Assembly (NCBI RefSeq): GCF_002410825.1
Contig: NZ_DHOS01000034.1
Location: forward strand, 90,088-154,087
DNA length: 64,000 nt
Origin: Proteiniphilum sp. UBA5384
GTDB taxonomy: Bacteria > Bacteroidota > Bacteroidia > Bacteroidales > Dysgonomonadaceae
Direction of reading: 5' to 3'
Shown here piece after piece: positions 26,654 to 35,326 of this stretch (position 1 is its first letter; each line of letters begins with the position of its first letter). A program made the translations under genes and the position numbers. The notes under the pieces were generated by a model. The model ran no database searches and was not told where the DNA came from. It was given only the letters and a program-made list of their open reading frames with translations.

Positions 26654-27088
26654 ATGAACAATTACGAAACCGTTTTCATTTTGACTCCCGTTTTGTCTGA
26701 TGCTCAGATGAAGGAAGCGGTTGAAAAATTCAAATCCCTCCTTACGGATCAAGGGGCCGAAATTGTAAACGAGGAAGATTGGGGTTTACGCAAATTAGCA
26801 TATCCCATCGACAAAAAGACGACAGGATTTTATAATTTCCTGGAGTTTAATGCCGATCCGTCGGTAATAGAAAAACTTGAAGTGAATTTCCGTCGTGACG
26901 AGCGTGTGATCCGTTTCTTGACTGTGAAACAGGATAAATTTGCGCTGGAATATGCTCAAAAGAGAAGAAACCACAAGGGAGGCAAGAGACATGAAGCACA
27001 TGCCGCCGGTGAGACTGCAAAGACAGTAAGGAAAGAAAAAGCAGAAGCTGTGGAAGCGGAAGTAGAACTTAAAGAAAAGGAGGACTAA
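26654..27088 (+). CDS. rpsF: 30S ribosomal protein S6
   Basis: 144 residues; the core (first ~100) is normal S6, beginning [15 protein letters not shown], with the [15 protein letters not shown] and [13 protein letters not shown] segments. The C-terminal ~40 residues are a Lys/Glu-rich extension. S6 binds the 30S platform with S18, which is encoded next. The operon continues with rpsR 3 bp later. An S6:S18-binding leader known from other bacteria could exist, but the ~38-nt leader is short and I see no clear motif. Confidence 0.97.
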   Translation: MNNYETVFILTPVLSDAQMKEAVEKFKSLLTDQGAEIVNEEDWGLRKLAYPIDKKTTGFYNFLEFNADPSVIEKLEVNFRRDERVIRFLTVKQDKFALEYAQKRRNHKGGKRHEAHAAGETAKTVRKEKAEAVEAEVELKEKED

Positions 27089-27091
27089 GAA

Positions 27092-27358
27092 ATGGCTAAA
27101 CAGACAGAAATCAGATATCTTACCCCGCTATCGGTGGATGTGAAGAAGAAAAAATATTGCCGTTTCAAGAAAAATGGCATCAAGTATATTGACTATAAAG
27201 ATCCTGAATTCCTGAAGAAGTTCCTGAACGAACAGGGAAAGATTTTGCCGAGAAGGATTACGGGTACTTCGTTGAAGTTTCAACGACGAATCGCACAAGC
27301 AGTGAAGAGAGCGCGTCATATAGCTTTGCTTCCATACGTAACCGATTTAATGAAATAA
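27092..27358 (+). CDS. rpsR: 30S ribosomal protein S18
   Basis: 88 residues, complete S18 with the [19 protein letters not shown] start and the core [39 protein letters not shown]. The single Cys in YCRF shows that no zinc-type cluster is present. It is embedded in the S6-S18-L9 operon and binds S6 on the small subunit. Confidence 0.98.
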   Translation: MAKQTEIRYLTPLSVDVKKKKYCRFKKNGIKYIDYKDPEFLKKFLNEQGKILPRRITGTSLKFQRRIAQAVKRARHIALLPYVTDLMK

Positions 27359-27373
27359 AAAGGAGGAAGAAAA

Positions 27374-27817
27374 ATGGAAGTAATTTTAAAAGAAGATATA
27401 CAGAGTTTAGGCTACAAGGATGATGTGGTGAATGTAAAAAAAGGGTATGCCCGTAATTTCCTTATTCCCCAGGGTAAGGCAGTTATCGCCACTGAATCTG
27501 CCAAAAAAGTGTTGGCTGAGAACCAGAAACAACGTGCCCATAAATTGGCACAAATGAAGGCGGACGCACAAGCCCTTGCCGAAAAAATAGAAGGTGTTAC
27601 CTTGACTATCGGTGCAAAGACCAGTTCTACCGGCACTATTTTTGGTTCGGTCACCAGTATTCAGGTTTCTGATGCATTGAAAGAAAAAGGTTTTGAAGTA
27701 GACAGGAAGCTGATCGTGATCAAAGACCAAGTGAAAGAGGTAGGAAATTACAATGCAGTGGTAAGATTGCACAAGGAAGTTTCAGTAGATGTTCCTTTTG
27801 AGGTGATTGCTGAATAA
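27374..27817 (+). CDS. rplI: 50S ribosomal protein L9
   Basis: 147 residues, normal length. The N-terminal domain VILKEDIQSLGYKDDVVNVKKGYARNFLIP binds 23S rRNA. A long helix links it to the C-terminal domain (GSVTSIQVSDALKEKGFEVDRK). It is the last gene of the ribosomal operon and is followed by a strong terminator. Confidence 0.98.
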   Translation: MEVILKEDIQSLGYKDDVVNVKKGYARNFLIPQGKAVIATESAKKVLAENQKQRAHKLAQMKADAQALAEKIEGVTLTIGAKTSSTGTIFGSVTSIQVSDALKEKGFEVDRKLIVIKDQVKEVGNYNAVVRLHKEVSVDVPFEVIAE

Positions 27818-27841
27818 GAATTTGCACATCATATATGAAAG

Positions 27842-27869
27842 AGCTTCGGAATTTTCCGAAGCTTTTTTT
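27842..27869 (+). terminator. Rho-independent terminator after rplI
   Basis: AGCTTCGGAA and TTCCGAAGCT form a perfect 10-bp stem with a 2-nt loop, followed by a run of seven T. Confidence 0.92.
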
Positions 27870-27965
27870 ATACACTTTCTTTGCATAGCTTTGCCTGATC
27901 AATATAGATCAATCTTGCGAGACATACACTACATATTGCTTATCTCCTTGTTTTGATGTGTCTAT

Positions 27966-28411
27966 CGAGAACAGGAACGGGGCCACCTTGCCATAGCCGA
28001 ATATAAACGTGCGTTGGAATTGGCTCAGCTTCACAACGATGATGAGAAACAAGCTCTGGTGTTTTATAATATGGGCGGGCTTTATTTTGATAAAAGAGCT
28101 TTCCGCCAAGCGTCGGATTATTATCAACAGTCAGTTGATAAATATGTAAATAATCCCGCTAAAGAACTTGTGAGTTTACATCGTGTTGCACAATCCTCTC
28201 TGTTGTCCGGTAATGCCGACAGTTCATTGGTATATAGCAAAGAGGAAAAGAATTGGCTCGCAGTACGGGTAATAAAAGAATGGAAGCGAAATTTATCAAT
28301 GATATGGCTATTGTCCTTTTTGATGAAGAAAAGTATCCTGAAGCGATCACCCTGCTACACCAATTCCGCAAGATTAATCCCGATACAGTTCATTTCACAG
28401 GTATCCTATAA
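27966..28411 (+). pseudogene. Broken TPR-repeat protein gene
   Basis: One frame (from ~27966) encodes REQERGHLAIAEYKRALELAQ, then NMGGLYFDKRAFRQASDYYQQSV, clear TPR units. Near 28240-28260 the reading continues in another frame as NKRMEAKFINDMAIVLFDEEKYPEA, ending at TAA 28409-28411. Upstream, an in-frame TGA precedes the first repeat and no start is visible. It is therefore a 5'-truncated, frameshifted remnant, perhaps of a membrane TPR regulator like the one at 13681. Confidence 0.6.
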
Positions 28412-28430
28412 ATAAGGGTAGTGTATACTT

Positions 28431-29633
28431 TTATCCTTTCTCCAAAATCTTTATCGTATCGTTGGCGATCGTCAACTCTTCATCGGTGGGGATGATAACT
28501 ACTTTTACTTTGGAAGAGGGTTTGCTGATTACTGCTTCTTTGCCGTGGACGGCGTCGTTCAGTGCTTCATCCAGTTCAATTCCCATATATTCCATATTTC
28601 GGCAGACATCCCTTCTGGTGACAGCCTGATTTTCTCCTACACCTCCGGTGAATACCAGAATATCCACTCCTCCCAGTACGGCTGCATAAGAGCCGATATA
28701 TTTCTTGATACGATAGTTGTAGGTCTCCATCGCCAGGGCTGCACGCTCATTTCCACTTTCAATGGCGGCACTGATTTCCCGCATATCGGAAGATATTCCT
28801 GAAATACCGAGCACTCCCGAGAATTTATTCAACAAGGTGGATATCCCATTGGTGCCCATGTGTTCTTTCTCCATAATGTAGGAGATGGCGCCGGGATCCA
28901 CGTCGCCCGAACGGGTGCCCATGATTAAACCTTCTACGGGGGTCATCCCCATGCTGGTGTCCATGGACTTCCCGTTTTTGATGGCGGTAACCGATCCACC
29001 GTTACCGATATGGGCGGTAATGATGCGTTGCTCTTCGTAGGGGACACCCAGGAACTCGCATACCCTTTCCGAGACATAGCGGTGACTGGTGCCATGGAAT
29101 CCGTAGCGGCGAATACCATATTTTTCGTACAACGAATAGGGTATTCCGTACATGTAGGCATAATCGGGCATGGTCTGATGGAAAGCAGTGTCGAAAACGC
29201 CTACCTGGGGAGTTTCCGGCATCAGCTCCTGAATGGCGTAAATACCTTTCAGGTTGGGAGGATTATGCAGAGGAGCCAACTCAATGCATTCATTCAATAT
29301 CTCAATCACTTCGTCGGTAATGAGTACACTCTCGTTAAAACGTTCGCCGCCGTGCACTACCCTGTGTCCTACAGCCTCTATTTCGTCCAACGATTGAATG
29401 CAACCATATTTTTCACTCAGCAGTACACCCAGGATATATTCAATGCCGGCACGATGCTCCAGAATCTCCCCTTCTAAAATAACTTTCTGTCCGTCGGCAA
29501 GTGTGAACTTAAGGAAAGAACCCTTCATCCCGATTTTTTCTACACCGCCCTGGGCAATCACCTCTTTGCTCTCCATTTCGAAAAGCTTGTATTTGATGGA
29601 TGAACTTCCGCAGTTTAGGACTAATATTTTCAT
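28431..29633 (-). CDS. ackA: Acetate kinase
   Basis: 400 residues. It interconverts acetyl phosphate plus ADP and acetate plus ATP, the energy-yielding step of acetate fermentation. Signature 1 MKILVLNCGSSSIKYK is at the N-terminus. RYGFHGTSHRYVSE and GNGGSVTAI...DTSMGMTPVEGLIMGTRSGDVDPG are the phosphate/substrate loops. LVFTGGVGENQ is near the C-terminus. It is downstream of pta on the same strand, with a dehydrogenase-like gene between them. Confidence 0.98.
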   Translation of the reverse strand: MKILVLNCGSSSIKYKLFEMESKEVIAQGGVEKIGMKGSFLKFTLADGQKVILEGEILEHRAGIEYILGVLLSEKYGCIQSLDEIEAVGHRVVHGGERFNESVLITDEVIEILNECIELAPLHNPPNLKGIYAIQELMPETPQVGVFDTAFHQTMPDYAYMYGIPYSLYEKYGIRRYGFHGTSHRYVSERVCEFLGVPYEEQRIITAHIGNGGSVTAIKNGKSMDTSMGMTPVEGLIMGTRSGDVDPGAISYIMEKEHMGTNGISTLLNKFSGVLGISGISSDMREISAAIESGNERAALAMETYNYRIKKYIGSYAAVLGGVDILVFTGGVGENQAVTRRDVCRNMEYMGIELDEALNDAVHGKEAVISKPSSKVKVVIIPTDEELTIANDTIKILEKG

Positions 29634-29785
29634 CTTATTTATTCTTTATGTCGTCAAAATAGTCCCGACTTTCAGTCTAGGTTGACTTTGTCCATTTTCT
29701 GTCGTCACTCGGCATAGAACAAGTAAACTTGACTCTGCACTCGTTCCTAAGAAAATTCTTGGATCTTGACTCTTGGTTCTTTTAA

Positions 29786-30763
29786 TTAAACAATATTTTT
29801 ATTGAAGGAAACGGGGTTTCCGTCATTATCATAAATATAGAATCCCTTACCGGTACGGACCCCCAATTGGTTGGACCGGTACAGCTTCCATAGAATAGGA
29901 TTGGGCTTGTAATGCTTCACCCCGAAATCGTTGAACATAGCTTCCATAAGGGTGACAAGCCGTTCGATACCGACGATGTCAGCCATTCGGAAAATCCCGT
30001 ACCGTTGTCCGTAGATGATAGTGAAAGTCTCTTCAATATCTTCTATTGAACTAACCCTTTCCAGCAGGATCTGGCATGCCTCATTCAGCATGACCCCCAG
30101 CATCCGCAGGCTTACGTTACCATTGCTTTCATTGATGCGATGGGGTTTGTATTTGATCAGTCTGGCAAAGACCTCCATCTTGTGATAAACCTCTTCCGAG
30201 GTGTACATACCACTCACGATTTCCAGAATGCGGGCATCGGGATGTGACACGGGGAAGTAAAGGCTCACACAGCGTTCCTTATGATCGAGGTCGGCAGCTA
30301 ATTCGCTAATAATCACTGTGGATCCGTTGGATGCAATAATGGCATCTACATCGAGAATCTCTTCCAGTCGTTTGAAGATATTTTTTCGCAACGGAGTACT
30401 GCGCCGGCCGCTTTCTGAGTACCGGGTGCATTCAATAACCAAATCGCAGCCTTTAAAATCTTCATATACAAGAGTGGGCGTGATACGGTTCATGATGATC
30501 TTTTTTTCTGAAGGTGTCAACCCCCAGCTGCTAATCTTCTGATCCATGACTTTTTGTAATTCTCCCATCACGTAATCGATCCGTTCTTGTGACTCATCCA
30601 GAAAAACTACTTCCATGCCGGCTGTAGCGGCCATGTTGATGATGGTTCTACCCTCTTTGCCGGCACCGACTACTCCGATCTTTGAAAATAACTGTTTCTT
30701 CTTACTTTCGGATGAAATCGTAAGCCCGTATTTATCAATAGGTTCTATGATTATTTCGCTCAT
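29786..30763 (-). CDS. 3-hydroxyacyl-CoA dehydrogenase family protein with altered catalytic motif
   Basis: 325 residues. The NAD-binding Rossmann motif is IGVVGAGKEGRTIINMAATAG, and the C-terminal 3HCDH domain has FRMADIVGIERLVTLMEAM and RTGKGFYIYDNDG. Normal members have the catalytic His in HFFNP; here the equivalent stretch is LYFPVSHPDARILEIVSG, so His is Tyr at that place and a His occurs six residues later. The Glu partner (LEIV) is kept. It could be a divergent hydroxybutyryl-CoA dehydrogenase or act on another substrate. It starts 9 bp after pta and is followed 152 bp later by ackA. Confidence 0.8.
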   Translation of the reverse strand: MSEIIIEPIDKYGLTISSESKKKQLFSKIGVVGAGKEGRTIINMAATAGMEVVFLDESQERIDYVMGELQKVMDQKISSWGLTPSEKKIIMNRITPTLVYEDFKGCDLVIECTRYSESGRRSTPLRKNIFKRLEEILDVDAIIASNGSTVIISELAADLDHKERCVSLYFPVSHPDARILEIVSGMYTSEEVYHKMEVFARLIKYKPHRINESNGNVSLRMLGVMLNEACQILLERVSSIEDIEETFTIIYGQRYGIFRMADIVGIERLVTLMEAMFNDFGVKHYKPNPILWKLYRSNQLGVRTGKGFYIYDNDGNPVSFNKNIV

Positions 30764-30772
30764 ATCCGGAGA

Positions 30773-31786
30773 CTATTTGTTTTGTTTTAACCCGATAGCC
30801 TGGTTGGCTGTGATGGCTACCATATTATAAATATCTTCTACTGAACAACCCCGTGAAAGATCATTTACCGGAGCAGCCATCCCTTGCAGCACCGGTCCGA
30901 CGGCTTCTGCATTGCCCAATCTCTGTACCAGCTTGTAACCGATATTTCCCGCTTCGAGCGTAGGAAAAACCAATATATTGGCTTTTCCAGCGATGGGGCT
31001 TCCCGGGGCTTTGCTTGCACCGACAGAGGGAACAATGGCAGCATCTGCCTGCAGCTCCCCGTCAATTTGTAATTCCGGATTGTTCTCTTTGACGATGCGG
31101 GTCGCTTCACGAACCTTGTCTACCATCTCATGTTCGGCACTTCCCTTGGTGGAGAAACTAAGCATAGCTATGTGCGGCTCCACGTTCACCATGCTCCTCA
31201 TCGTTTGTGCCGAGGCAATAGCGATGGATGCCAACTCTTCTGCATTTGGATTGGGCATCACGGCACAGTCGGCAAAGAGGAGCAGGCCATTCTCCCCATA
31301 TTGTGGCGTTTGGGTGAACATGATAAAAGCACCCGATACAACTTTTACGCCGGGTGAAGTCTTGATAATCTGCAAGGCCGGCCGGAGTACGTCGCCTGTC
31401 GTGTTTTTTGCCCCGGCTATCTCACCGTCTGCATCGCCCGCTTTGATCATAAGACAACCCAGATATAGCGGATCCTCCACCAGTTGGGATGCTTGTTCAT
31501 AAGTCATTCCTTTCTTTTTACGCAATTCTGTAAGGAGTTGAGTATAAATCTCTTTTTTATCATGTTCTTTTGGGTCTATGATTTTAGCCTTTCCGATATG
31601 AAGAAGGCCCAACTCTTTTGCAACTTTCTGTATTTCAGTAGTACTTCCCAATAGGATGATTTTCGCTACGCCGTCGCGAAGCAGTCGATCGGCTGCTGCG
31701 AGAGTCCGTTGTTCGGTGCCTTCAGGAAAAACGATACGCTGTATGTTCTCTTTAGCTCTTTTGATCAGATCATCAAGTAAGTTCAT
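30773..31786 (-). CDS. pta: Phosphate acetyltransferase
   Basis: 337 residues, the short form without the DRTGG regulatory domain. It converts acetyl-CoA and phosphate to acetyl phosphate and CoA. Motifs include RIVFPEGTEQRTLAAADRLL, GSTTEIQKVAKELGL, and the active-site region ANILVFPTLEAGNIGYKLVQRLG. It is the first gene of the pta / dehydrogenase-like / ackA unit, which together makes acetate and ATP. Confidence 0.96.
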   Translation of the reverse strand: MNLLDDLIKRAKENIQRIVFPEGTEQRTLAAADRLLRDGVAKIILLGSTTEIQKVAKELGLLHIGKAKIIDPKEHDKKEIYTQLLTELRKKKGMTYEQASQLVEDPLYLGCLMIKAGDADGEIAGAKNTTGDVLRPALQIIKTSPGVKVVSGAFIMFTQTPQYGENGLLLFADCAVMPNPNAEELASIAIASAQTMRSMVNVEPHIAMLSFSTKGSAEHEMVDKVREATRIVKENNPELQIDGELQADAAIVPSVGASKAPGSPIAGKANILVFPTLEAGNIGYKLVQRLGNAEAVGPVLQGMAAPVNDLSRGCSVEDIYNMVAITANQAIGLKQNK

Positions 31787-31854
31787 TGTAAAAAGTATGT
31801 TTTGGTCTTTTAATTCTTATCAATTTTCGATTGCAGAATATCCAACATTTCCGG

Positions 31855-31862
31855 CAAAAGTA
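31855..31862 (-). promoter_or_regulatory. Candidate -7 element for pta
   Basis: The minus strand reads TACTTTTG, matching TAnnTTTG, ~69 bp before the ATG. The nearest TTTG is 24 bp upstream, longer than ideal. Confidence 0.5.
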
Positions 31863-31902
31863 CAAAAAAAAGAGCATATAGAATAACAAAATGTCAATTG
31901 TT

Positions 31903-31933
31903 TTTGGATATGAAAACTTGTATGTTACCTTTG
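31903..31933 (+). promoter_or_regulatory. Promoter of the EamA transporter gene
   Basis: TTTG at 31903-31906, 19 bp, TACCTTTG at 31926-31933. The leader to ATG 31994 would be ~55 nt. Confidence 0.75.
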
Positions 31934-31993
31934 TTCTTTTAGGGGAAAGAAGGGGTGGTGGATTTGATAATTAGTAATTAATTAAGCAAAAGG

Positions 31994-32908
31994 ATGAAAC
32001 CGTTGAAAAGAGAAGTGGCGGCGTATGCAGGTCTCACGTTGATGACTGTGATTATCGGGTTTTCTTTTATCTTTGTCAAGATCGCATTGCGTCATGCATC
32101 CACCACTGATTTGTTGGCACATCGATTTACAGCAGCCACAGTAGGCTTGTTGTGTTTTTACTTGTTCCGGCAAAAGGGATGGCCTGAACTTGGCGGGAAA
32201 AAGATGCTTCCCTTGCTTGTGACATCCCTTTTTTATCCGTTGCTGATGTTTTCGATGCAGACGGTGGGGTTACAATTTACTACTGCATCCGAAGCCGGCA
32301 TTTTATCGGCGACCACTCCCATCTTCACGATTATCCTTGCGGCACTGTTCCTTAAAGAGAGAAGCTCATTTTGGCAAATCATCTTTGTGCTATTATCAGT
32401 GGGAGGAATTGCCTACATCATGTACAAAAATGGATTAGGGGAAATAAGCAGTGAGACGTTGAAAGGTGATTTTTTTATCTTATTGTCTGTGGTATCGATG
32501 GCTATCTATTTTGTGTTGGGCAGGAAAGTCACCCAGCAGTTCGATGCCATGGATATTACTTTTTTCATGACGGTGGTTGCTTGCGTTGTATTCAACCTGC
32601 TTGCGGTAACAGATCACCTGAATTCAGGCACGTTACCGCTTTATTTTGATGCTTTCAAAAATATCGACTTTTTATGGACCATACTTTATCTGGGAGTGCT
32701 TTCTTCGTTCCTGACTTCATTCCTCACGAACAACGCTTTGAAGGTGATTCCGGCGTCGCAGGTCTCGATCTTCAATAACTTCAGCCCTGTGATAGCCGTT
32801 TTCGCCGGGGTGCTATTTTTGAATGAAACGCTCCATCTTTATCATATTATCGGAGGCATCATGGTACTGGTAGGAATTATCGGTGTGAATCTGTTAAAGA
32901 AGAAATGA
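31994..32908 (+). CDS. EamA-family (DMT superfamily) membrane transporter
   Basis: 304 residues with ten predicted transmembrane helices in two homologous EamA halves. The first half has GFSFIFVKIALRHASTTDLLAHRF and EAGILSATTPIFTIILAALFLKE. The second half has VIPASQVSIFNNFSPVIAVFAGVLFLNETLH. Such proteins export or import small metabolites. The substrate cannot be inferred. It is transcribed alone from its own promoter, divergent from pta. Confidence 0.9.
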   Translation: MKPLKREVAAYAGLTLMTVIIGFSFIFVKIALRHASTTDLLAHRFTAATVGLLCFYLFRQKGWPELGGKKMLPLLVTSLFYPLLMFSMQTVGLQFTTASEAGILSATTPIFTIILAALFLKERSSFWQIIFVLLSVGGIAYIMYKNGLGEISSETLKGDFFILLSVVSMAIYFVLGRKVTQQFDAMDITFFMTVVACVVFNLLAVTDHLNSGTLPLYFDAFKNIDFLWTILYLGVLSSFLTSFLTNNALKVIPASQVSIFNNFSPVIAVFAGVLFLNETLHLYHIIGGIMVLVGIIGVNLLKKK

Positions 32909-32946
32909 GGTTTAGATTACTTGAAAAATAGATTAAATATAAAGAA

Positions 32947-33276
32947 ATGATGAAAAATTGTCCAAACTGCAATGCTGAAGTTGAAAATAACTTCGAGTTA
33001 TGTTGGAACTGTAATTACAGTTTTAATGAACAAAGAATAGTTGATATCAAAGACATGGATGATGGGGGAAGATTGATTGACTGCTTAAGGTGTCATGTGC
33101 CTATGCTGTTTTCAGGAAAGTTCAAATTTCATGAGGGAACCAGAATGGGGATTTTAGGAGATTTATTTGAGATTTTTGTGAATCGGGAAGCATTTGACTT
33201 ATATGTATGTCCCAAATGTGGCAAGGTGGAGTTCTTTGCCCCGCTTGATAATAGCGGGTATAAATTTGATGAATAA
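32947..33276 (+). CDS. Zinc-ribbon protein
   Basis: 109 residues with an N-terminal zinc ribbon, CPNCNAEVENNFELCWNCNYSF, and a second set of cysteines, DCLRCHVPM ... YVCPKCGKVEFF. The middle FHEGTRMGILGDLFEIFVNREAFDLYVC resembles short Bacteroidota/Firmicutes zinc-ribbon proteins of unknown function. The two adjacent ATGs at 32947 and 32950 are equally possible starts. It has no obvious operon partner. Confidence 0.7.
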   Translation: MMKNCPNCNAEVENNFELCWNCNYSFNEQRIVDIKDMDDGGRLIDCLRCHVPMLFSGKFKFHEGTRMGILGDLFEIFVNREAFDLYVCPKCGKVEFFAPLDNSGYKFDE

Positions 33277-33282
33277 AATAAA

Positions 33283-33618
33283 TTGAATGAAGACATTAAG
33301 ATTGGGAGCTCTAATGTATTAGCCTTTAGAGGCTATAGTTATACCAGTATATTGGTTGATATGAAAAGTGAAAAGCGAGTTGCTTCCGCAAAAGAGAAAG
33401 ATCAGGAAGTAATTCAACAATTGATTCGTCGGGTGATTAAGTGGGCTGATGAGGAGAGTTCATTGAGTTACCTGCCAACACGTAAGAATGATACTGCCCG
33501 TTTCCACTTGGGGCTTGATATGGATGAACACAGTAGAAGTCTAAAAAAAATGGAGGATACCAATTTTTTTTCAAAAGAGTTTTTAGATAATTACGATAAA
33601 ATTCATCGGAACTATTGA
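33283..33618 (+). CDS. Hypothetical protein, possibly a gene fragment
   Basis: A 111-residue frame with a TTG start and no signal peptide. The sequence (VIKWADEESSLSYLPTRKNDTARFHLGLDMDEHSRSLKKME) looks like a real protein, but it begins and ends abruptly and no family is recognised. A short coding-like stretch downstream (LIFWDVIRNKIPELYEQIVEVV, ~33761-33840) may be another piece of debris. I consider both remnants. Confidence 0.35.
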   Translation: MNEDIKIGSSNVLAFRGYSYTSILVDMKSEKRVASAKEKDQEVIQQLIRRVIKWADEESSLSYLPTRKNDTARFHLGLDMDEHSRSLKKMEDTNFFSKEFLDNYDKIHRNY

Positions 33619-33906
33619 ACGTATGTTGAAAATTAAAGCTTGATAAAGATCAGCGTGTTGAGAAAGTAACAAGAAATGGGTTAAGCCCATATATTGGTCC
33701 CCAAATTTTAAATGAGGTGAAATATGTCTAAGGAACCGATTAATCCATGATTATATGGGTTAAACTATTTGATTTTCTGGGATGTGATAAGAAATAAGAT
33801 ACCTGAATTATATGAGCAGATAGTGGAAGTGGTTGATAAAGAGTAAGACACAATATTGACTGCTGCCAGGGTAAGTATCCCCATACTACTTATATCCATG
33901 AAGTTA
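33619..33906. other. Intergenic region with coding-like debris
   Basis: No intact gene. A 31-codon stretch ending at TAA near 33846 reads as a plausible protein end (VIRNKIPELYEQIVEVVDKE) but follows a stop with no start. The rest shows no structure. Confidence 0.35.
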
Positions 33907-35199
33907 TTAGATGGGGGCTGAAGCTTTTTCCATTTTCTTTTTGATCTCTTTAGTGCAGAGGTTGCCGATGCTGCCGGGGTGGGTGTGATGCACTTCTTTG
34001 GGTGCATGGAAAGTACCTGCCTGTACCTCTTTCCCTACTTGCTGATAGGCTTCGCGGAACGGGATGCCCTGCAATACGCGGTTGTTTACTTCTTCTACGG
34101 TGAAGAGGTATTCATACCGTGGGTCGGAGAGGATATTTTTGTTGACGGATATATTCTCAAGCATGAAACAGGTCATTTGTAAAAGCTTATGGAGCGTTTC
34201 CAGTGCGGGGAATAGTACTTCTTTCAATAATTGGTAATCGCGATGGTATCCATGGGGCATATTGGTGGTCATCAGCGTGATTTCATTGGGCAGGCTTTGC
34301 AGTCGGTTGCTATGACCCCGTATCAATTCCCATACGTCGGGATTTTTCTTGTGTGGCATAATACTCGACCCGGTGGTCAATGCATCGGGATAGGAGATAA
34401 AACCATAATTTCCTGAAAGATACATGCAGTTGTCGGCGGCCAGTTTATTGAGTGTGAAGGCGATATTGGACATGCTTTGTGCGAGGATACGCTCGGTCTT
34501 GCCGCGTCCCATCTGTGCGGCGACCACATTGTAATTCAGGGAGGCAAAACCCAATTCCCGGGTGGTCATCTCCCGATTCAGTGGGAAGGAACTGCCATAA
34601 CCTGCCGCGGACCCGAGGGGATTTTGATCGGCCACTTGCCATGCTGCGGCAAGTGTATGCATATCGTCCACCAATGTTTCGGCATAAGCGCCAAACCATA
34701 ACCCGAAAGAGGAGGGCATCGCCACCTGTCCGTGCGTATAACCGGGTAATAATACCTCTTTATGTTGTTCACTAAGGGATTGCAACAAGTCAAACAAAGC
34801 CAGGACCTCTTCTTTGATCTGTAGGATCTCCTCTTTGAGATACAGCTTGATATCGACCAATACCTGGTCATTGCGGGAGCGGCCGGAATGGATCTTTTTG
34901 CCCATCTCACCCAATCTCTCTGTCAGCATGGCTTCTACTTGTGAATGGATATCCTCGGCGTCATCGTCAAGCTTGAAATTGCCTTGTTCAACCTCCCTCA
35001 GGATGTTTTTCAATTCAGCTCTCAACGCCTTTTCTTCTTCCACCTCCAGAAGGCCGATCCCGACCAGCATCCTGATATGTGCCATTGATCCCAGAATATC
35101 ATGTTTGGCCAAACGTAAGTCGAGTTCGCGGTCGTTCCCCACGGTGAATTCTTCTACTTTTTTGTTGGCATCAAAGCCTTTATCCCATATTTTTGCCAT
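33907..35199 (-). CDS. argH: Argininosuccinate lyase
   Basis: 430 residues. It splits argininosuccinate into arginine and fumarate, the last step of arginine synthesis. The signature loop GSSIMPHKKNPDVWELIRG contains the catalytic Ser. SGRSRNDQVLVDIKLYL and LPGYTHGQVAMPSSFG are further family motifs. It is the 3'-most gene of the minus-strand arginine cluster, 127 bp after the M20 deacylase gene. Confidence 0.97.
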   Translation of the reverse strand: MAKIWDKGFDANKKVEEFTVGNDRELDLRLAKHDILGSMAHIRMLVGIGLLEVEEEKALRAELKNILREVEQGNFKLDDDAEDIHSQVEAMLTERLGEMGKKIHSGRSRNDQVLVDIKLYLKEEILQIKEEVLALFDLLQSLSEQHKEVLLPGYTHGQVAMPSSFGLWFGAYAETLVDDMHTLAAAWQVADQNPLGSAAGYGSSFPLNREMTTRELGFASLNYNVVAAQMGRGKTERILAQSMSNIAFTLNKLAADNCMYLSGNYGFISYPDALTTGSSIMPHKKNPDVWELIRGHSNRLQSLPNEITLMTTNMPHGYHRDYQLLKEVLFPALETLHKLLQMTCFMLENISVNKNILSDPRYEYLFTVEEVNNRVLQGIPFREAYQQVGKEVQAGTFHAPKEVHHTHPGSIGNLCTKEIKKKMEKASAPI

Positions 35200-35326
35200 C
35201 TCTTTTTCTTTTATGTTTTTTATTGCCTGTCCGAAACTGCATTTTTTCGTATAATCTCGTATAACCTCAGACAGCCTTGCATAATTGGTTGCAAATTTAC
35301 ATTTCTTTTCGGGGAGTTGAAAGTGA

